From assembly GCF_004362825.1 (NCBI RefSeq), contig NZ_SNXZ01000012.1, positions 1-60,839 on the forward strand: a stretch of 60,839 nt of DNA, written 5' to 3'. Below, piece after piece: positions 9,601-18,230 of the stretch; position 1 is the stretch's first letter; each line of letters opens with the position of its first letter. The position numbers and the translations under genes were made by a program. Source of the DNA: Labedaea rhizosphaerae. Lineage in GTDB: Bacteria; Actinomycetota; Actinomycetes; Mycobacteriales; Pseudonocardiaceae. The notes under the pieces are model-generated. The model searched no databases. It saw only the letters and a program-made list of their open reading frames with translations, and was not told the origin of the DNA.

Positions 9601-10072
9601 CTATCACCAGCAGCTCTACGCGCAGGTCGAACCAACGTCGGTGACACCTTTCGCCGAGCCCGTCTTGAAGCGCGCGTTGCACGCCTCGGCCATCGCTCGG
9701 ATGCGCCAGCTCCAGCCGGCACTCGAACCAAATCCCTTCCCGAAGGACGACTTCGACGCAGCGATCGAGCTGATCCGAACACGAGCCGAACTCGCAGACC
9801 CCGAAGAACTCACGATCTTCGACCACTGGGTTCGAGCGCGGTCGCGGCAATGGGACACGGGCGAACGGACAGTGTGGGCCGCCAGCACGTACTTCGACGG
9901 CGATCCGAAGGAAGGCATCCTTCTTCCTGCCGGTTCGCTGGCTGATCCAGATAACAAGGCGCTGGTGTGGGAGACGCCGCTCAGCATGCGCAGCGTCGAT
10001 GCCGAGTGTCGGCTGAAGGTGTCGCAGGCCTACCTCATTGAGGACGCTGGACCCGAGGAGGGGGACCTATGA
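6620..10072 (+). CDS. drmA: DrmA-like superfamily 2 helicase
   Basis: 1150 residues from GTG 6620, which overlaps the preceding TGA; an upstream in-frame ATG at 6569 lies inside the previous gene and is less likely. Motor motifs are Walker A FFPTGGGKTEAYLG near residue 507, the DExH-like box IIQDELHLISGP near 719, the helicase C-terminal motif NIIEVGVDIDRLG near 931 and motif VI QVSGRVGRK near 959. A CxxC pair (KCPWCGTK) and a second Cys set (RCVDDECRY) at about 618-660 probably form a zinc insert between the RecA lobes. The long N-terminal third (residues 1-480) is family-specific. In DISARM, DrmA and DrmB form a complex on 5'-overhang DNA of incoming phage. Length and motifs fit DrmA. The gene is directly followed by drmB (ATGA overlap). 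Confidence 0.88.
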   Translation: MTGVEARDIVQAAVRREVFGPPQGEAPMGKPIDCSGPTYSFDKKEDADGQFHDRDTLEEVLTRSDPIRRYGIGVLFGGASTAGTAIADEEPVVIPGLAENEDNPDADQPPVTVEGRLRHDEADSDDFDLSDANRRRPAAMAISFKVRVPVGGALSVSVAGAYYDRVRVTIPAVATPRDWWVRRPFELIGEIPGDTVLRDLNQLKVVPAKAVALNSKLPPTRTPAVRVFSRMVPRETSEDLRLVTVAVVNEAPETGAASAFFQLDFMVTATNGVAIEPYPDVDQPDSDDEERSIALLYRNRRTYAIGHGCAATWGGSDGVAWVKADPVPTYEVESLTPDVVEKHPDGTRTPVSVSMAALADNTPEGRAQVETVLRLYSRWIEERHALVPGLETQAFRDTAIRHLDLCRDQLARMAEGWRLAQTDPLTARAFQLANYAMLFQQVRSRLKPRDVIRNRDGIYRPEGAHPDAKPGERDGMWRAFQIAFVLASLPELVNPKHERRPLVDLIFFPTGGGKTEAYLGAAAISLLARRLRNKDDAGTDILMRYTLRLLTAQQFLRASSLICVLEDIRSKNEDELGTAPFGIGVWLGGSSTPNTWKDAKKSLRELQSNYTASNKFLLLKCPWCGTKMGPIRNKNGQDTIGYVLADPKVVLRCVDDECRYGGRRGLPVHVIDEDIYESRPSIVIGTVDKFATMTWRPQARSLFGLGDDGERVVSPPSLIIQDELHLISGPLGSMVGLYEPVIDDLATDRRGDDPVPAKIIASTATVRRYEDQIKGLFGRKKVALFPPHGIEEGHSFFAEPATVDGERAPGRRYLGIMWASDGSTQTVQTRVAAATLQAGTSIPEEFRDGYWTNLNFLNSLRELGNTVSLLESDVPDYLVGLKRRDGITPRWPRNTMELTSRRRSDEIPKAIQQLETSLPSDDCVDICLASNIIEVGVDIDRLGLMTIVGQPKTTAQYIQVSGRVGRKATVPGLVITIYGATKPRDRSHYERFRTYHQQLYAQVEPTSVTPFAEPVLKRALHASAIARMRQLQPALEPNPFPKDDFDAAIELIRTRAELADPEELTIFDHWVRARSRQWDTGERTVWAASTYFDGDPKEGILLPAGSLADPDNKALVWETPLSMRSVDAECRLKVSQAYLIEDAGPEEGDL

Positions 10073-12009
10073 GTACTGGCAACATGCGGCGGGCGCAGCT
10101 CGTGACGCCATTCGGCGTCGGCGCCATGAGCGTGCTCGTCGACGGCACATCCGTGATCACCGCGGGGCTGGATCACTGGTTCCCAAAAAGCGACCCGACT
10201 TTCGCACCTGAGGACTTCATCGTTCATGACTGGCGTCTTGAGTCCCGCCTGAAGGTCAAGGAGTTCCGCCTGCCGCCGGACTATCGGACCCAAGCAGGTT
10301 CAGACCCCCGGAACGTCCGGCTCACGGTGCCAGTGCTCCGATTCCCATGCTGGTCATTCTGCATGTATTGCAAGCGCTTGGCGCACAAACCGCTGAGTTT
10401 CCAGGACGTCGTGCGCTGTGACGATCCAGCGCACGAGGGTCGCAAGCGCAAGGGACCTCGCATGTCGCAGGTGCCCTTCGTCACCATCTGCACCGATGGG
10501 CACCTCGACGACTTCCCCTTCGCCGAGTGGGTCCACCGCAGCCACAACCCACGTTGTCGCGGTGTGCTCCGGCTGTTCTCAATCGGTGGAGGCGGCCTCG
10601 AAGGCCAGGTCGTCCGCTGCGGCTACGACGCGCAAGGCAAGCGCGACGAGAGGCTCGGCTGTGGTGCGTCGCGATCTCTCCAGGGCATCACGACCGTTCG
10701 ACCCCGGGGTAGGGATGGTGCGGAGCGGACCGTCCTGACCGAAGACCTGGCAGGCAGCGGTGGCGACCCCTACTACTGCACCGGCGCCAGGCCGTGGCTG
10801 CATCAGGTCGACGGCCCGTGTGACAAGGCAGTGCGCGCGGCGCTCCGCGCGGCCGGCAACGTCTACTTCCCCAAAGTCGAGTCTTCGATCTATCTGCCGC
10901 AACAAGAAGGCTTGGTCAGCGCAGCAATGCGAGACCTGCTGCGTCGTGCCGATGTTGGCCCGGTCCTGAGCCTGCTGTTCTCCTTCGCCGGCGCTGCAGC
11001 TACGGCTGCGCAGATCCGCGATGCTCTCCCGGCCGAGCTGTTCGCCGACCACTCCGATGAGGAACTAGTCGCGGCCTACCGCGACCTACACGGCATCGGC
11101 GCCGAGCCTCCAGCGGCAATCGACGAGACCGACCTCGATGACCTCGAAGTTGAAGGCCTCTGGCGGTACCCGGAATTCAAGAAGATTCGCGAAACGCCAG
11201 ACGACGACGCGCTCCGCGCGACTGACCCTGAAGTTCACCCTGACCTCACATCGCACATCGGTCGCGTCCGGAGCGTCAACGTCCTGGTAGAGACGCGGGC
11301 ACTTCGTGGCTTCACCCGCGGGCAGGACGGCGAGCTAAAGCTGCCGGTCGGCAAGGCAATGCTTCGCCGGAAAGGGCTGGCTCCGGACAAGGACTGGCTC
11401 CCCGCCTACGTTGTCAAGGGCGAAGGCATCTACATCGAGATCGACCCCAAACAGCTGGCGCGATGGGAAGCCCGAGGCGATATTCAGGATCGGGCGGACA
11501 AGATCGGCACCCGCTACGGCCAGGTCATGATCGATCGCGGCGCCCGAGCCCGCGACCTGAGCCCACGATTCATCATGATGCACACGCTCGCCCACCTGCT
11601 CATCAACGAACTCGTCTTCGCTTGTGGGTACAGCTCGGCCTCGCTCCGCGAACGGCTCTACGTGTCACGCCAGGGCGGCCGAGACATGGCCGGCCTCCTG
11701 ATCTACACAGCCGCAGGCGACTCAGAAGGCACCATGGGCGGCCTCGTCCGCATGGCTCGAACCGAGCGCCTCCGTTCGGTGTTCGCCGCCGCCTTGCGCG
11801 ACGCACGGTGGTGCTCGACTGATCCAGTGTGCATGGATGCCGGGCAAAAGGGGCAAGGCCCGGACTCATGCAACATGGCAGCCTGTCACGGCTGCGCCCA
11901 CCTGCCCGAGACCAGCTGTGAGGAATTCAACCGCTTCCTCGACCGCGGCCTCGTCGTCGGCACGTTTGCCGACCCAACCCTCGGCTTCTTCTCGGGCATC
12001 ACCCTGTGA
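10069..12009 (+). CDS. drmB: DrmB-like DUF1998 protein
   Basis: 646 residues, ATG at 10069 overlapping the drmA-like stop. Typical DrmB features: an opening with RRAQLVTPFGVGAMSVLVDG, an early Cys group (FPCWSFCMYCKRL plus VRCDDPAH) and the DUF1998 core near the C-terminus (MMHTLAHLLINELVFACGYS near residue 505). It ends with a Cys cluster (DPVCMDAG, SCNMAACHGCAHLPETSCEEF) likely to bind zinc. DrmB partners DrmA in recognising and restricting phage DNA. It is the last gene of the operon; no drmC (PLD nuclease) and no adenine or cytosine methyltransferase follows within the next 20 kb. About 800 bases without a gene separate it from the graspetide locus. Confidence 0.88.
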   Translation: MSTGNMRRAQLVTPFGVGAMSVLVDGTSVITAGLDHWFPKSDPTFAPEDFIVHDWRLESRLKVKEFRLPPDYRTQAGSDPRNVRLTVPVLRFPCWSFCMYCKRLAHKPLSFQDVVRCDDPAHEGRKRKGPRMSQVPFVTICTDGHLDDFPFAEWVHRSHNPRCRGVLRLFSIGGGGLEGQVVRCGYDAQGKRDERLGCGASRSLQGITTVRPRGRDGAERTVLTEDLAGSGGDPYYCTGARPWLHQVDGPCDKAVRAALRAAGNVYFPKVESSIYLPQQEGLVSAAMRDLLRRADVGPVLSLLFSFAGAAATAAQIRDALPAELFADHSDEELVAAYRDLHGIGAEPPAAIDETDLDDLEVEGLWRYPEFKKIRETPDDDALRATDPEVHPDLTSHIGRVRSVNVLVETRALRGFTRGQDGELKLPVGKAMLRRKGLAPDKDWLPAYVVKGEGIYIEIDPKQLARWEARGDIQDRADKIGTRYGQVMIDRGARARDLSPRFIMMHTLAHLLINELVFACGYSSASLRERLYVSRQGGRDMAGLLIYTAAGDSEGTMGGLVRMARTERLRSVFAAALRDARWCSTDPVCMDAGQKGQGPDSCNMAACHGCAHLPETSCEEFNRFLDRGLVVGTFADPTLGFFSGITL

Positions 12010-12807
12010 CGTGACGGATTCGTCCTTTAGCGGCGTCCCAGGTACGCGCGTGCTGGTCGTCATCGAAATCGGCAGGCAGACACCGCAGTGATCTGGTGCT
12101 ACGGGCAGCCGCCGACCCCGGTTTCTTAGCTTGAGCAACCAAGCCGAGACCGATGTCAACGACGTCGTGAGCTGTCCCGACGCCGACCTATGCGGAATCC
12201 GCATCGCGGCACGAATACACGACCAACCTCCTATACGGCACCCGTCGCGTGATCGTCGACATCGGCGCAGGCGAACACGATCAAGGCGATCCCTTCGGCC
12301 AGCCAGATCGCCACGACAGCCGAACGCGTCGACGAGGTGGGCATTTCGCCTGCAACTGCCTTACAGGGGTACGCCATCGAATAGCAACCCTCGGCCCGCA
12401 TGCGGGATCGACCCGGATTCTGCTCTACGCGTCGCCGTTGGGCGCGGACGCCTTGGCCGAACCTGCTAGCGCCCACGTAGACCGGTCGCCAGCCTGACTC
12501 AACACCCGGCGCTGACCTGCCGTTCAGGTGAGCCGCCGAGCTCATCCGAGCAGCGGGCATCGTGGCGATCCAAATCTTGCTCGCCACTGCGCCTCGGCCC
12601 CGAACTCGCCGACGCACTCTACGACGCGACGTTGCGACACAACCTCACCGACACCGCCCAACGCCAATTCAATCAGGGATGGGGCCAACCATGTTCCCGC
12701 TTCCCCCAGGAGGACTCGCCGCGACGCGAACTGGCCACATCAGCGAACGCAGCCGCGAGCTCACCATACAACAGATTCGCTCTAGATTCCTACCTATATG
12801 ATATGGT
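12010..12807. other. non-coding stretch with short coding remnants
   Basis: There is no intact gene. On the minus strand, about 12231-12375 encodes a peptide with SAVVAIWLAEGIALIVFACA, resembling the tail of a small actinobacterial hypothetical protein. On the plus strand, about 12595-12685 encodes LGPELADALYDATLRHNL, an unassigned fragment. Past about 12760 the base composition drops sharply in GC and joins the graspetide locus. Confidence 0.4.
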
Positions 12808-13794
12808 TCATGCACCACTTAGCCAATCTACAATTCCCGCAGTGATCGTTAATCCTGTAAGTGCTTCGATCCAGGAGAATTGCCCGGAGGGGTTCGCCTC
12901 AAGAAATCGGTGATCTCCATTCGGTTCAACTATCATGTCTATCGCGGCAAAGACTAAACCAGCCCGATGCATAAACTCAAAGAGTGCCCTCTCAACGCCT
13001 GTATCAATTTGAACAGCATCATGCGGCACCGAAGCAGTATCGTAATGACGCCAGTCAACTTTAGCTCTCGGACTCTTCTGCGAATCTATTCGACAGGCGA
13101 AGATCCGTTCACCAACAACCGTGATACGCAGCTCATAGGACTTCTCCACATACGGCTGCACGAGCACCGGAGAGCGCGCCACGCGAGAAGACAGCCGAAG
13201 AGCATCCGCCTGGGCCAGGCGTCGAGTATAGGTACCGTAGGGCGTTTCCGAGCCGACGACATCGCTATGCCAAGAGATCGGAGCCTTGACGGCAACATCG
13301 TCTCCCTGGAGCGACGCGACAAAGAGCGAGTATTCCTCAGGGTTATTGGTGAATATCGTAGGAACAGTCAACAAACCCGCGTCACCAGCAATCCGAGCTT
13401 GAAGCAGCTTGTCACGCTCAAGAGGTCTGCTTGAAGAGTAGGGATTCATCCATGCAGCTTTAATGGAATATAACGACTCCCACGCCGCCCGGTAGGTCTT
13501 CAACTCGAAATCGGCGACACTTTCGCTCACTGCACGAAAGGATGATAGAGACGGCATTCGCGGGCGTCTTAGCCAGACCCTCGTATGACTGTTGATATCC
13601 ACCCTCCTGCCGCCCTCGTCAACTATAGAGGCAACACCGTCGACAGACGAGATACTCACCTTATGGCGACCCGGTTCCGATGGATCAATAACCGAAACGG
13701 AAAAACCCTTTTTCTCCAGCCCAAAATAGACTGGGCTGAGAACGTCGTTAGTCTCGCTTGAGATGATGGCGAGCCGCAAATCTTGGGTAGACAT
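12808..13794 (-). CDS. ATP-grasp graspetide (RiPP) ligase, MvdD/TgmB-like
   Basis: 328 residues. ATP-grasp ligases of this group join Asp/Glu side chains of a ribosomal peptide to Lys, Ser or Thr side chains, making omega-amides or esters. Visible family features: an N-terminal pre-ATP-grasp region ending in SHTRVWLRRPRMPS, the ATP-lid region VAVKAPISWHS, the binding strand PVLVQPYVEKSYELRITVVG, and the metal/ATP-binding end IDMIVEPNGDHRFLEANPSGQ. Length matches the family (about 310-330). It lies 37 bases downstream of the probable precursor gene in the same direction, so the two form an operon. The gene is visibly richer in A and T than its neighbours, which suggests recent transfer. Confidence 0.88.
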   Translation of the reverse strand: MSTQDLRLAIISSETNDVLSPVYFGLEKKGFSVSVIDPSEPGRHKVSISSVDGVASIVDEGGRRVDINSHTRVWLRRPRMPSLSSFRAVSESVADFELKTYRAAWESLYSIKAAWMNPYSSSRPLERDKLLQARIAGDAGLLTVPTIFTNNPEEYSLFVASLQGDDVAVKAPISWHSDVVGSETPYGTYTRRLAQADALRLSSRVARSPVLVQPYVEKSYELRITVVGERIFACRIDSQKSPRAKVDWRHYDTASVPHDAVQIDTGVERALFEFMHRAGLVFAAIDMIVEPNGDHRFLEANPSGQFSWIEALTGLTITAGIVDWLSGA

Positions 13795-13831
13795 ATGCTA
13801 ATATTGAGGTTTTCAGCAGTGAGCTCGCGCG

Positions 13832-14017
13832 CTAGTCATCATCGTCGTGAAAGTCATAGTTCCAATGCTTCTGACCGTTAGTCTCCTCACCCGTAAAGGT
13901 CTTGTATTTAGTCATAGCACCGAGCCGCGCCGGCGCCGTGTCGTCTTCCATCGGCTCCGCGAGAAATATCATCAGCGGCGTGTCAGCACATTGCATTTCA
14001 GAACTCGTTATTTGCAT
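13832..14017 (-). CDS. probable graspetide precursor peptide
   Basis: 61 residues, immediately upstream of the ATP-grasp ligase. The leader contains PLMIFLAEPMEDDTAPARLG; the core-like C-terminus contains KYKTFTGEETNG and ends WNYDFHDDDD. The core offers acceptor Thr/Lys residues (KYKTFTGEET, NGQK) and a dense donor block (EE, D, DDDD), as expected for side-chain cross-linking. The start could be any of several in-frame ATGs (14017 or 13996); the first was taken. AT-rich like its partner. No separate transporter or methyltransferase is next to it. Not matched to a named compound. Confidence 0.75.
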   Translation of the reverse strand: MQITSSEMQCADTPLMIFLAEPMEDDTAPARLGAMTKYKTFTGEETNGQKHWNYDFHDDDD

Positions 14018-14149
14018 TTAGTCCACTACCTCTGTCATGTCTCAACTAGATGGTCCTGAGTCCAGACCCTGATGCTGAGTCGGCCAAGAAGCCGATACTG
14101 TTACATGCGCCGCAATGTAAACCCCTTCACAGCACTGCTATAGACGCCG

Positions 14150-14450
14150 TACAGGGAGGTCACGACCGCACTCGACGTGGGCGTGTGCTGCCAGGACAAC
14201 AGCCCGCGACATGCCGGTCATGGTCGGGATGGTCTGGTTGCAGACCAACGCAACGCCGTAGCAGATGCATCGCGTTTCCAGCCAGGTGCGGGACTTGCAG
14301 TCCTTGCCGTACACCCCATGAGCGGTCGCCCAAGTCGTCGGAACATCGGTATCCAGCGCTCAAGCGAGCATGTCCTGGGCCAGGAAGGTCTTCGTGGCGA
14401 ACTCCACCTCATCGGGTCACGACTTCCCGACACTGTTGCCGGTCGCTTGT
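14150..14450 (-). pseudogene. IS701-family transposase remnant
   Basis: Read on the minus strand, this stretch gives pieces such as VEFATKTFLAQDMLA, then an in-frame stop, then WATAHGVYGKDCKSRTWLE and VALVCNQTIPTMTGMSRA. The pattern (VEFATKP..., ADEVYGKDSKFRLWLE) is that of IS701-type transposases around the second catalytic Asp, which here is replaced by Gly-Val (HGVYG). An internal stop and shortness make it non-functional. Confidence 0.6.
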
Positions 14451-14510
14451 CCAGGACTTCGGCAGATATCGCATCCGCTCGTTGCCATCTGTTGTTCAGC
14501 CGACCCGCCG

Positions 14511-14572
14511 GCGGGTGAATAGTGTGCACGACCGGCCTCGGACACATCATCAACTCTCTGACCAGCGGTTTT
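14511..14572. repeat. dispersed repeat, copy A (62 bp)
   Basis: Differs at one position from 56380-56441 (copy C). Its first 35 bases (from 14512) also match 46748-46782 (copy B). It begins GCGGGTGAATAGTGTGCAC and ends ACCAGCGGTTTT. In copies A and C the repeat is followed by a decayed Vsr endonuclease tail on the minus strand, so A and C are remnants of the same locus. Confidence 0.9.
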
Positions 14573-14815
14573 CTTCGCTCAGTTGATCTTGCTTCACTGA
14601 CTTGCTGGTCGCGGGCGTGGGGTTCGTGTATCCCACCCGGTTACGCGCATGCTTCGCTCGGCGTCGACTGCCGCACTCAACCATCAGCCGGCGAATGCGG
14701 TCGGCCGCAGCCTGCGGGTCATCGTGCTCCCAGACCCAGATCGCCAACCAGGCAGCTGCCGCAAGCTCTTTATCGGTGTCTCGATCCCTGAAGGCGACAC
14801 CGCTATCCGTGCACC
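14550..14815 (-). pseudogene. vsr: C-terminal remnant of a very-short-patch-repair (Vsr) endonuclease
   Basis: The minus strand reads RDRDTDKELAAAAWLAIWVW, then EHDDPQAAADRIRRLMVE. This is the Vsr C-terminus, where family members read ARDxxTDxxLxxxGWxVxRVWEHE. Only the tail remains; the nuclease core is missing. Vsr nicks T:G mismatches next to cytosine-methylated sites and normally sits beside a dcm-type methyltransferase, so a restriction-modification or DISARM-type methylase locus may once have stood here. The frame ends in repeat copy A. Confidence 0.6.
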
Positions 14816-16029
14816 GCGCATGCCGGGCATAACCGGGATCGAGTTCCTAGGCAAGTCCCAGGCCCGGTTCCCGTCGGCCCGGCGGGTCCTGCTCACCGGC
14901 TACGCCAACACCGAGGCCGCCATCGACGCCATCAACCAGGTGAAGCTGCACCACTACCTCGTCAAACCGTGGGAGCCGCCGACCGAGCGCCTGTACCCCA
15001 TGCTGGACGACCAGCTGGCGGAGTGGCAGTCGACCTACGAGCCGCCGTACAAGAGCATCCGCATCATCGGCCACCGGTTCTCCCCCGCGACGCACCAGCT
15101 CCGCGACTTCCTCACCCGCCTGCTGCAACCGTTCCCCTTCGTCGACGTCGCGGCCGAGGCCCCGGACACCCGCGAGGTGGCGGCGGTGGAGCTCCCGGAC
15201 GGCCGCCGGCTCGTGCAGCCGGATCGAGAACTACCTCGGCTTCCCGCCGGGGTGAGGGGGCCGAGCTGACCCGCCGCGCGGTGACGCAGGCCCGCCGGTT
15301 CGGCACCGAACTGCTCATGCCGGTCCGGGCGGTGTCGTTGCGCCGGGCCGGCCGGGCGTACCTGGTCGGACCGTCCGACGGACGCGAGATCGAGGCAGGG
15401 AGCCTGTTGCTGGCAACGGGTTTGTCGCATCGCCGGCTCGTGGTCGGCGGCGGCGGGCGGTCCGAGGCCACGCTGTACTCGGGCCAGCAGGTGGTGATCG
15501 TCGGCGGCGCGAACTCGGCGGGCCATGCGGCGCTGCACTTCGCCCACACGCCGGGCAGGTCCTGCTGGTTGTGCGCGGGCCGTCACTGGCCGGCCGGATG
15601 TCGCGCTACCTGGTCGGCGAGATCGAGGCGACACCGAACATCGACACGCACCTGAACACGGAGGTCGCCGCCGTGTCGGGCTCCTCGCACCTGGAGCAGA
15701 TTCTGTTGCGCGACAACCGGACCGATGCCGCGGAGACGGTCACGGCGTCGTCGATGTTCAGCTTCAGCGGGGCGCCCCCGCACACCGAGTGGCTGGCCGG
15801 CGCCGTACGCCGCGACGCCAACGGCTACCTGCTCACCGGTTCGGCCCTGACCGGCCTGCTCGACGAGCGCTGGGACCTCCTCCGCGAGCCGATGCTGCTG
15901 GAGACCAGTGCGCCGGGCGTGTTCGCCGCAGGCGACGCCCGCGCCGACTCGGTCAAGCGCATCGCGTCGGCCGTGGGCGAAGGAGCGCTCGCGATGGCCC
16001 TGATCCACCAGCACGCGGCCAGCGTCTGA
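14803..16029 (+). pseudogene. decayed fused response regulator / thioredoxin-disulfide reductase
   Basis: The pieces lie in three frames. The first (about 14803-15240) is a receiver-domain tail: RMPGITGIEFL, ARRVLLTGYANTEAAIDAIN and HHYLVKPWEPP, where the family's Asp before RMP is Ala. It ends at a junction near SRIENYLGFP, where about 100 codons carrying the first FAD-binding motif are missing. The second (about 15230-15560) holds QVVIVGGANSAGHAALHFA. The third (about 15571-16029) holds APGVFAAGDARADSVKRIAS, the normal end of the reductase. The truncated start, internal deletion and frameshifts make it a pseudogene. The intact family couples redox sensing to a receiver domain. Confidence 0.8.
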
Positions 16030-17479
16030 CCTTCATCGACGAAGATCAAGCCGGTCAGTAGTAGCTGCGCAGGTCGAACAACATGTCAACACGCTGGCCA
16101 TGACGGCCCCAGCCTGGTCATGCCCAGCGCAAGGGCCTGATCGACGACGGCGATCAGCGTGTGCCGCTGGGTCTCGAGGAACTCCAGCGGATCGGCGAGC
16201 AGCGCGCCGGTGGCGGTTTCGTCCAGGGACATCCTGCCAACGTTCGACCGCACACGCACCTCTGCAACAGCGGCGCGCACCAACAATGGCACCCCACAGG
16301 GGCAGCCCAACCTCCATAAGCCACGACGTGAGCGGCAAGTTCTTGCACGCTGACGGCTACATCGGGAACCTGGTCGTCTTCAGATCCACCACCGAGACGG
16401 CGTCCCACTGGGTGATCTGCCAGGTCGGAACGATCTGACCCTGCACCCTCGCAGTCCGACCACCGCGGCCAAAACAGAGAGTGATCGCCAAGGTGGCAGC
16501 GGTGGGGCGTCAAGTGATGGTGCCCTCGCGCCGCCGGCGGCCCCGGCGGTCGCCGCTCCCTATCGGCAGCCGCGTGCGCGGCCAACCCCAACGACTCCTG
16601 CGCGCTCAAACCGTTGGTGATGGCGATCCTCGCGGTCAAGGGCCGCGGCCACCACCGGCTCGACATCCGATATGACCGCTACGTCAACCAGTTCTGCGCC
16701 TTCCTCACCTCGCGACACAGTCTTAGTGGACACAAATTGGACAGTATGATTCGAGGCGTAACGGAACTGTCACAGCTGCGATTACTCCGAGTACGTATGA
16801 CGGATGGCCGGTCGTGTTTCCGACTAGTGAATTTGACGCAAAGGAGAAGGCTTGTGGCATGCGCGTGCGAGAAAGACAGGGGCCGGGGGAACAAGTGCGC
16901 CTGGTGCAAGGAGGCAATCGCCCATGGCAAGCCTACGTCCCAACACAGGTGTTCATCGTTCGGAAAGTGTTCCTGAGCTCGAGGTTCAACTCACAATCTA
17001 TATGACCGCAGTGACGCACAGTAAGGGTTCGCGCGAAACAATTAGTTTGGCAACGCCGGTATTTGGGCCCTCTTGGGGCCGGACCGCAGAGGTCCGGCCC
17101 CACGGACACGAGCGGGGCCATAGCCCGCTCTTGCACTTCCGGATGAAAGGCTCAAGGACAATGACGAGTGCCATAGCTGTCGTGCATGTTATTGGATTCA
17201 TCGCAGCGGCTGGCGTCGGGCGCTCGCGCGCAGGCATCAGCCAGCGGGGCCGACTCTCCGCCGATCTGGTGTTCGGGAGCCTGCCATGGTCTCTCGTGCA
17301 GATGGCCTCAATGGTCACCTGGCCCGTGGTTCTCTGCGTCTGGCCTGCTCGCGGTCGACCGAAAAGCCCATGGAAAGCCGTCACGACGAACGACGGATCC
17401 CTGCGGGTCCGGCGCAAGGCCCACGCCGAAATCAGATGACAATGGTCAGGCAGGCTAAAAAGTCAGGCTCTAGGGGTTC
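16030..17479. other. gene-poor debris region
   Basis: I found no intact gene in 1.45 kb. The minus frame at about 16100-16280 holds MSLDETATGALLADPLEFLE, which looks coding but is unassigned. The plus frame at about 16614-16720 holds HHRLDIRYDRYVNQFCAFLT, resembling the C-terminus of an IS5-type transposase. GC content falls after about 16720. Longer frames here (for example 16852-17439) have poor codon bias and no recognisable content. Confidence 0.45.
17075..17101. terminator. strong 11-bp hairpin, possible terminator
   Basis: GGGGCCGGACC (17075-17085) pairs with GGTCCGGCCCC (17091-17101) across a 5-base loop. There is no T-run after it, so it could be a GC-rich actinobacterial-type terminator or the end of a mobile remnant. 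It stands upstream of the zinc-ribbon gene at 17480. Confidence 0.5.
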
Positions 17480-18181
17480 ATGATGGGACTGTTCGGCCCG
17501 AGAACGTTACCGGTCACGTCGTACGGCTATCAGCCTCCGCCTGGTGCCACAGCAAAGGGATGGGTATGCCCGAACTGCGGCGTCGCGGGATGGGAGCCGG
17601 TCAAGCGGTGGCCGAAGGCATGTGATGACTGTGGTTCTTCGGCTGATCCGCTCTTCGATCAACCGTGGGAGCATCAGGCCGAAGGTTTCCAGATCCAGTG
17701 GATCCTCCGGTACGACCCCACGAGTTCCGGGGGCTTCTACGAGGACAGATGGGAGAGCTGGCAGTTCACGGACGCAGCCTATCGCGGCGACAGGCTTGCT
17801 ATGTCGCAGGCACGTGGTCGAGCGAGGGCGCGTGCCCAGTGGCGGTTGACGGTCGACAGCAGCTGGTGGCCGCCGAGCGACATCTTCTTCCGTTTCGTGT
17901 CCGTCGGCATGGAAGTAAACGACTTCGACGGAGCAGCGGACGACCTGTGCTATTGGCTTGGCATCTCAAGTCCGGTTGATGTCGACAACAACAACGCCAA
18001 TAGGACCAATTGCCGGCTGGTGATCGGTTCGACATCCCAGTTCCTTGCGCTACCTCACGGCGCCAGCCATCCTCGCGCCTTCGAGATTCGGCGCGCCTGC
18101 GTGGCTCTCGCTCGAGGCGGAGCCTACAGCGTTCTCAACGCGGATCTTCAGCGTTCGGTTTCCGGCATGGCCCAGTACTGA
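17480..18181 (+). CDS. hypothetical protein with an N-terminal zinc ribbon
   Basis: 233 residues. The N-terminus carries two CxxC pairs (WVCPNCGVAGW and KACDDCGSS, about residues 29-52) that should bind one zinc. The rest is Trp-rich (ESWQFTDAAYRGDRLAMSQA) and ends in a helix. No enzymatic motif was recognised. The ATG at 17480 is preceded by TAGGGGT; the ATG three bases later is equally possible. It ends 50 bases before the GT4 gene in the same direction and could be the first gene of that operon, in which case it may be a sensor or adaptor. Function unknown. Confidence 0.75.
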   Translation: MMGLFGPRTLPVTSYGYQPPPGATAKGWVCPNCGVAGWEPVKRWPKACDDCGSSADPLFDQPWEHQAEGFQIQWILRYDPTSSGGFYEDRWESWQFTDAAYRGDRLAMSQARGRARARAQWRLTVDSSWWPPSDIFFRFVSVGMEVNDFDGAADDLCYWLGISSPVDVDNNNANRTNCRLVIGSTSQFLALPHGASHPRAFEIRRACVALARGGAYSVLNADLQRSVSGMAQY

Positions 18182-18230
18182 TAATGGCTTCCGTGCCGCG
18201 CGCTGCACCTGACTTGCGCCAGGGAGCCAC

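Noticed and set aside
16852-17439. 195-residue plus-strand frame
   Set aside because: It crosses the strong hairpin at 17075, shows no family resemblance and has unlikely composition.
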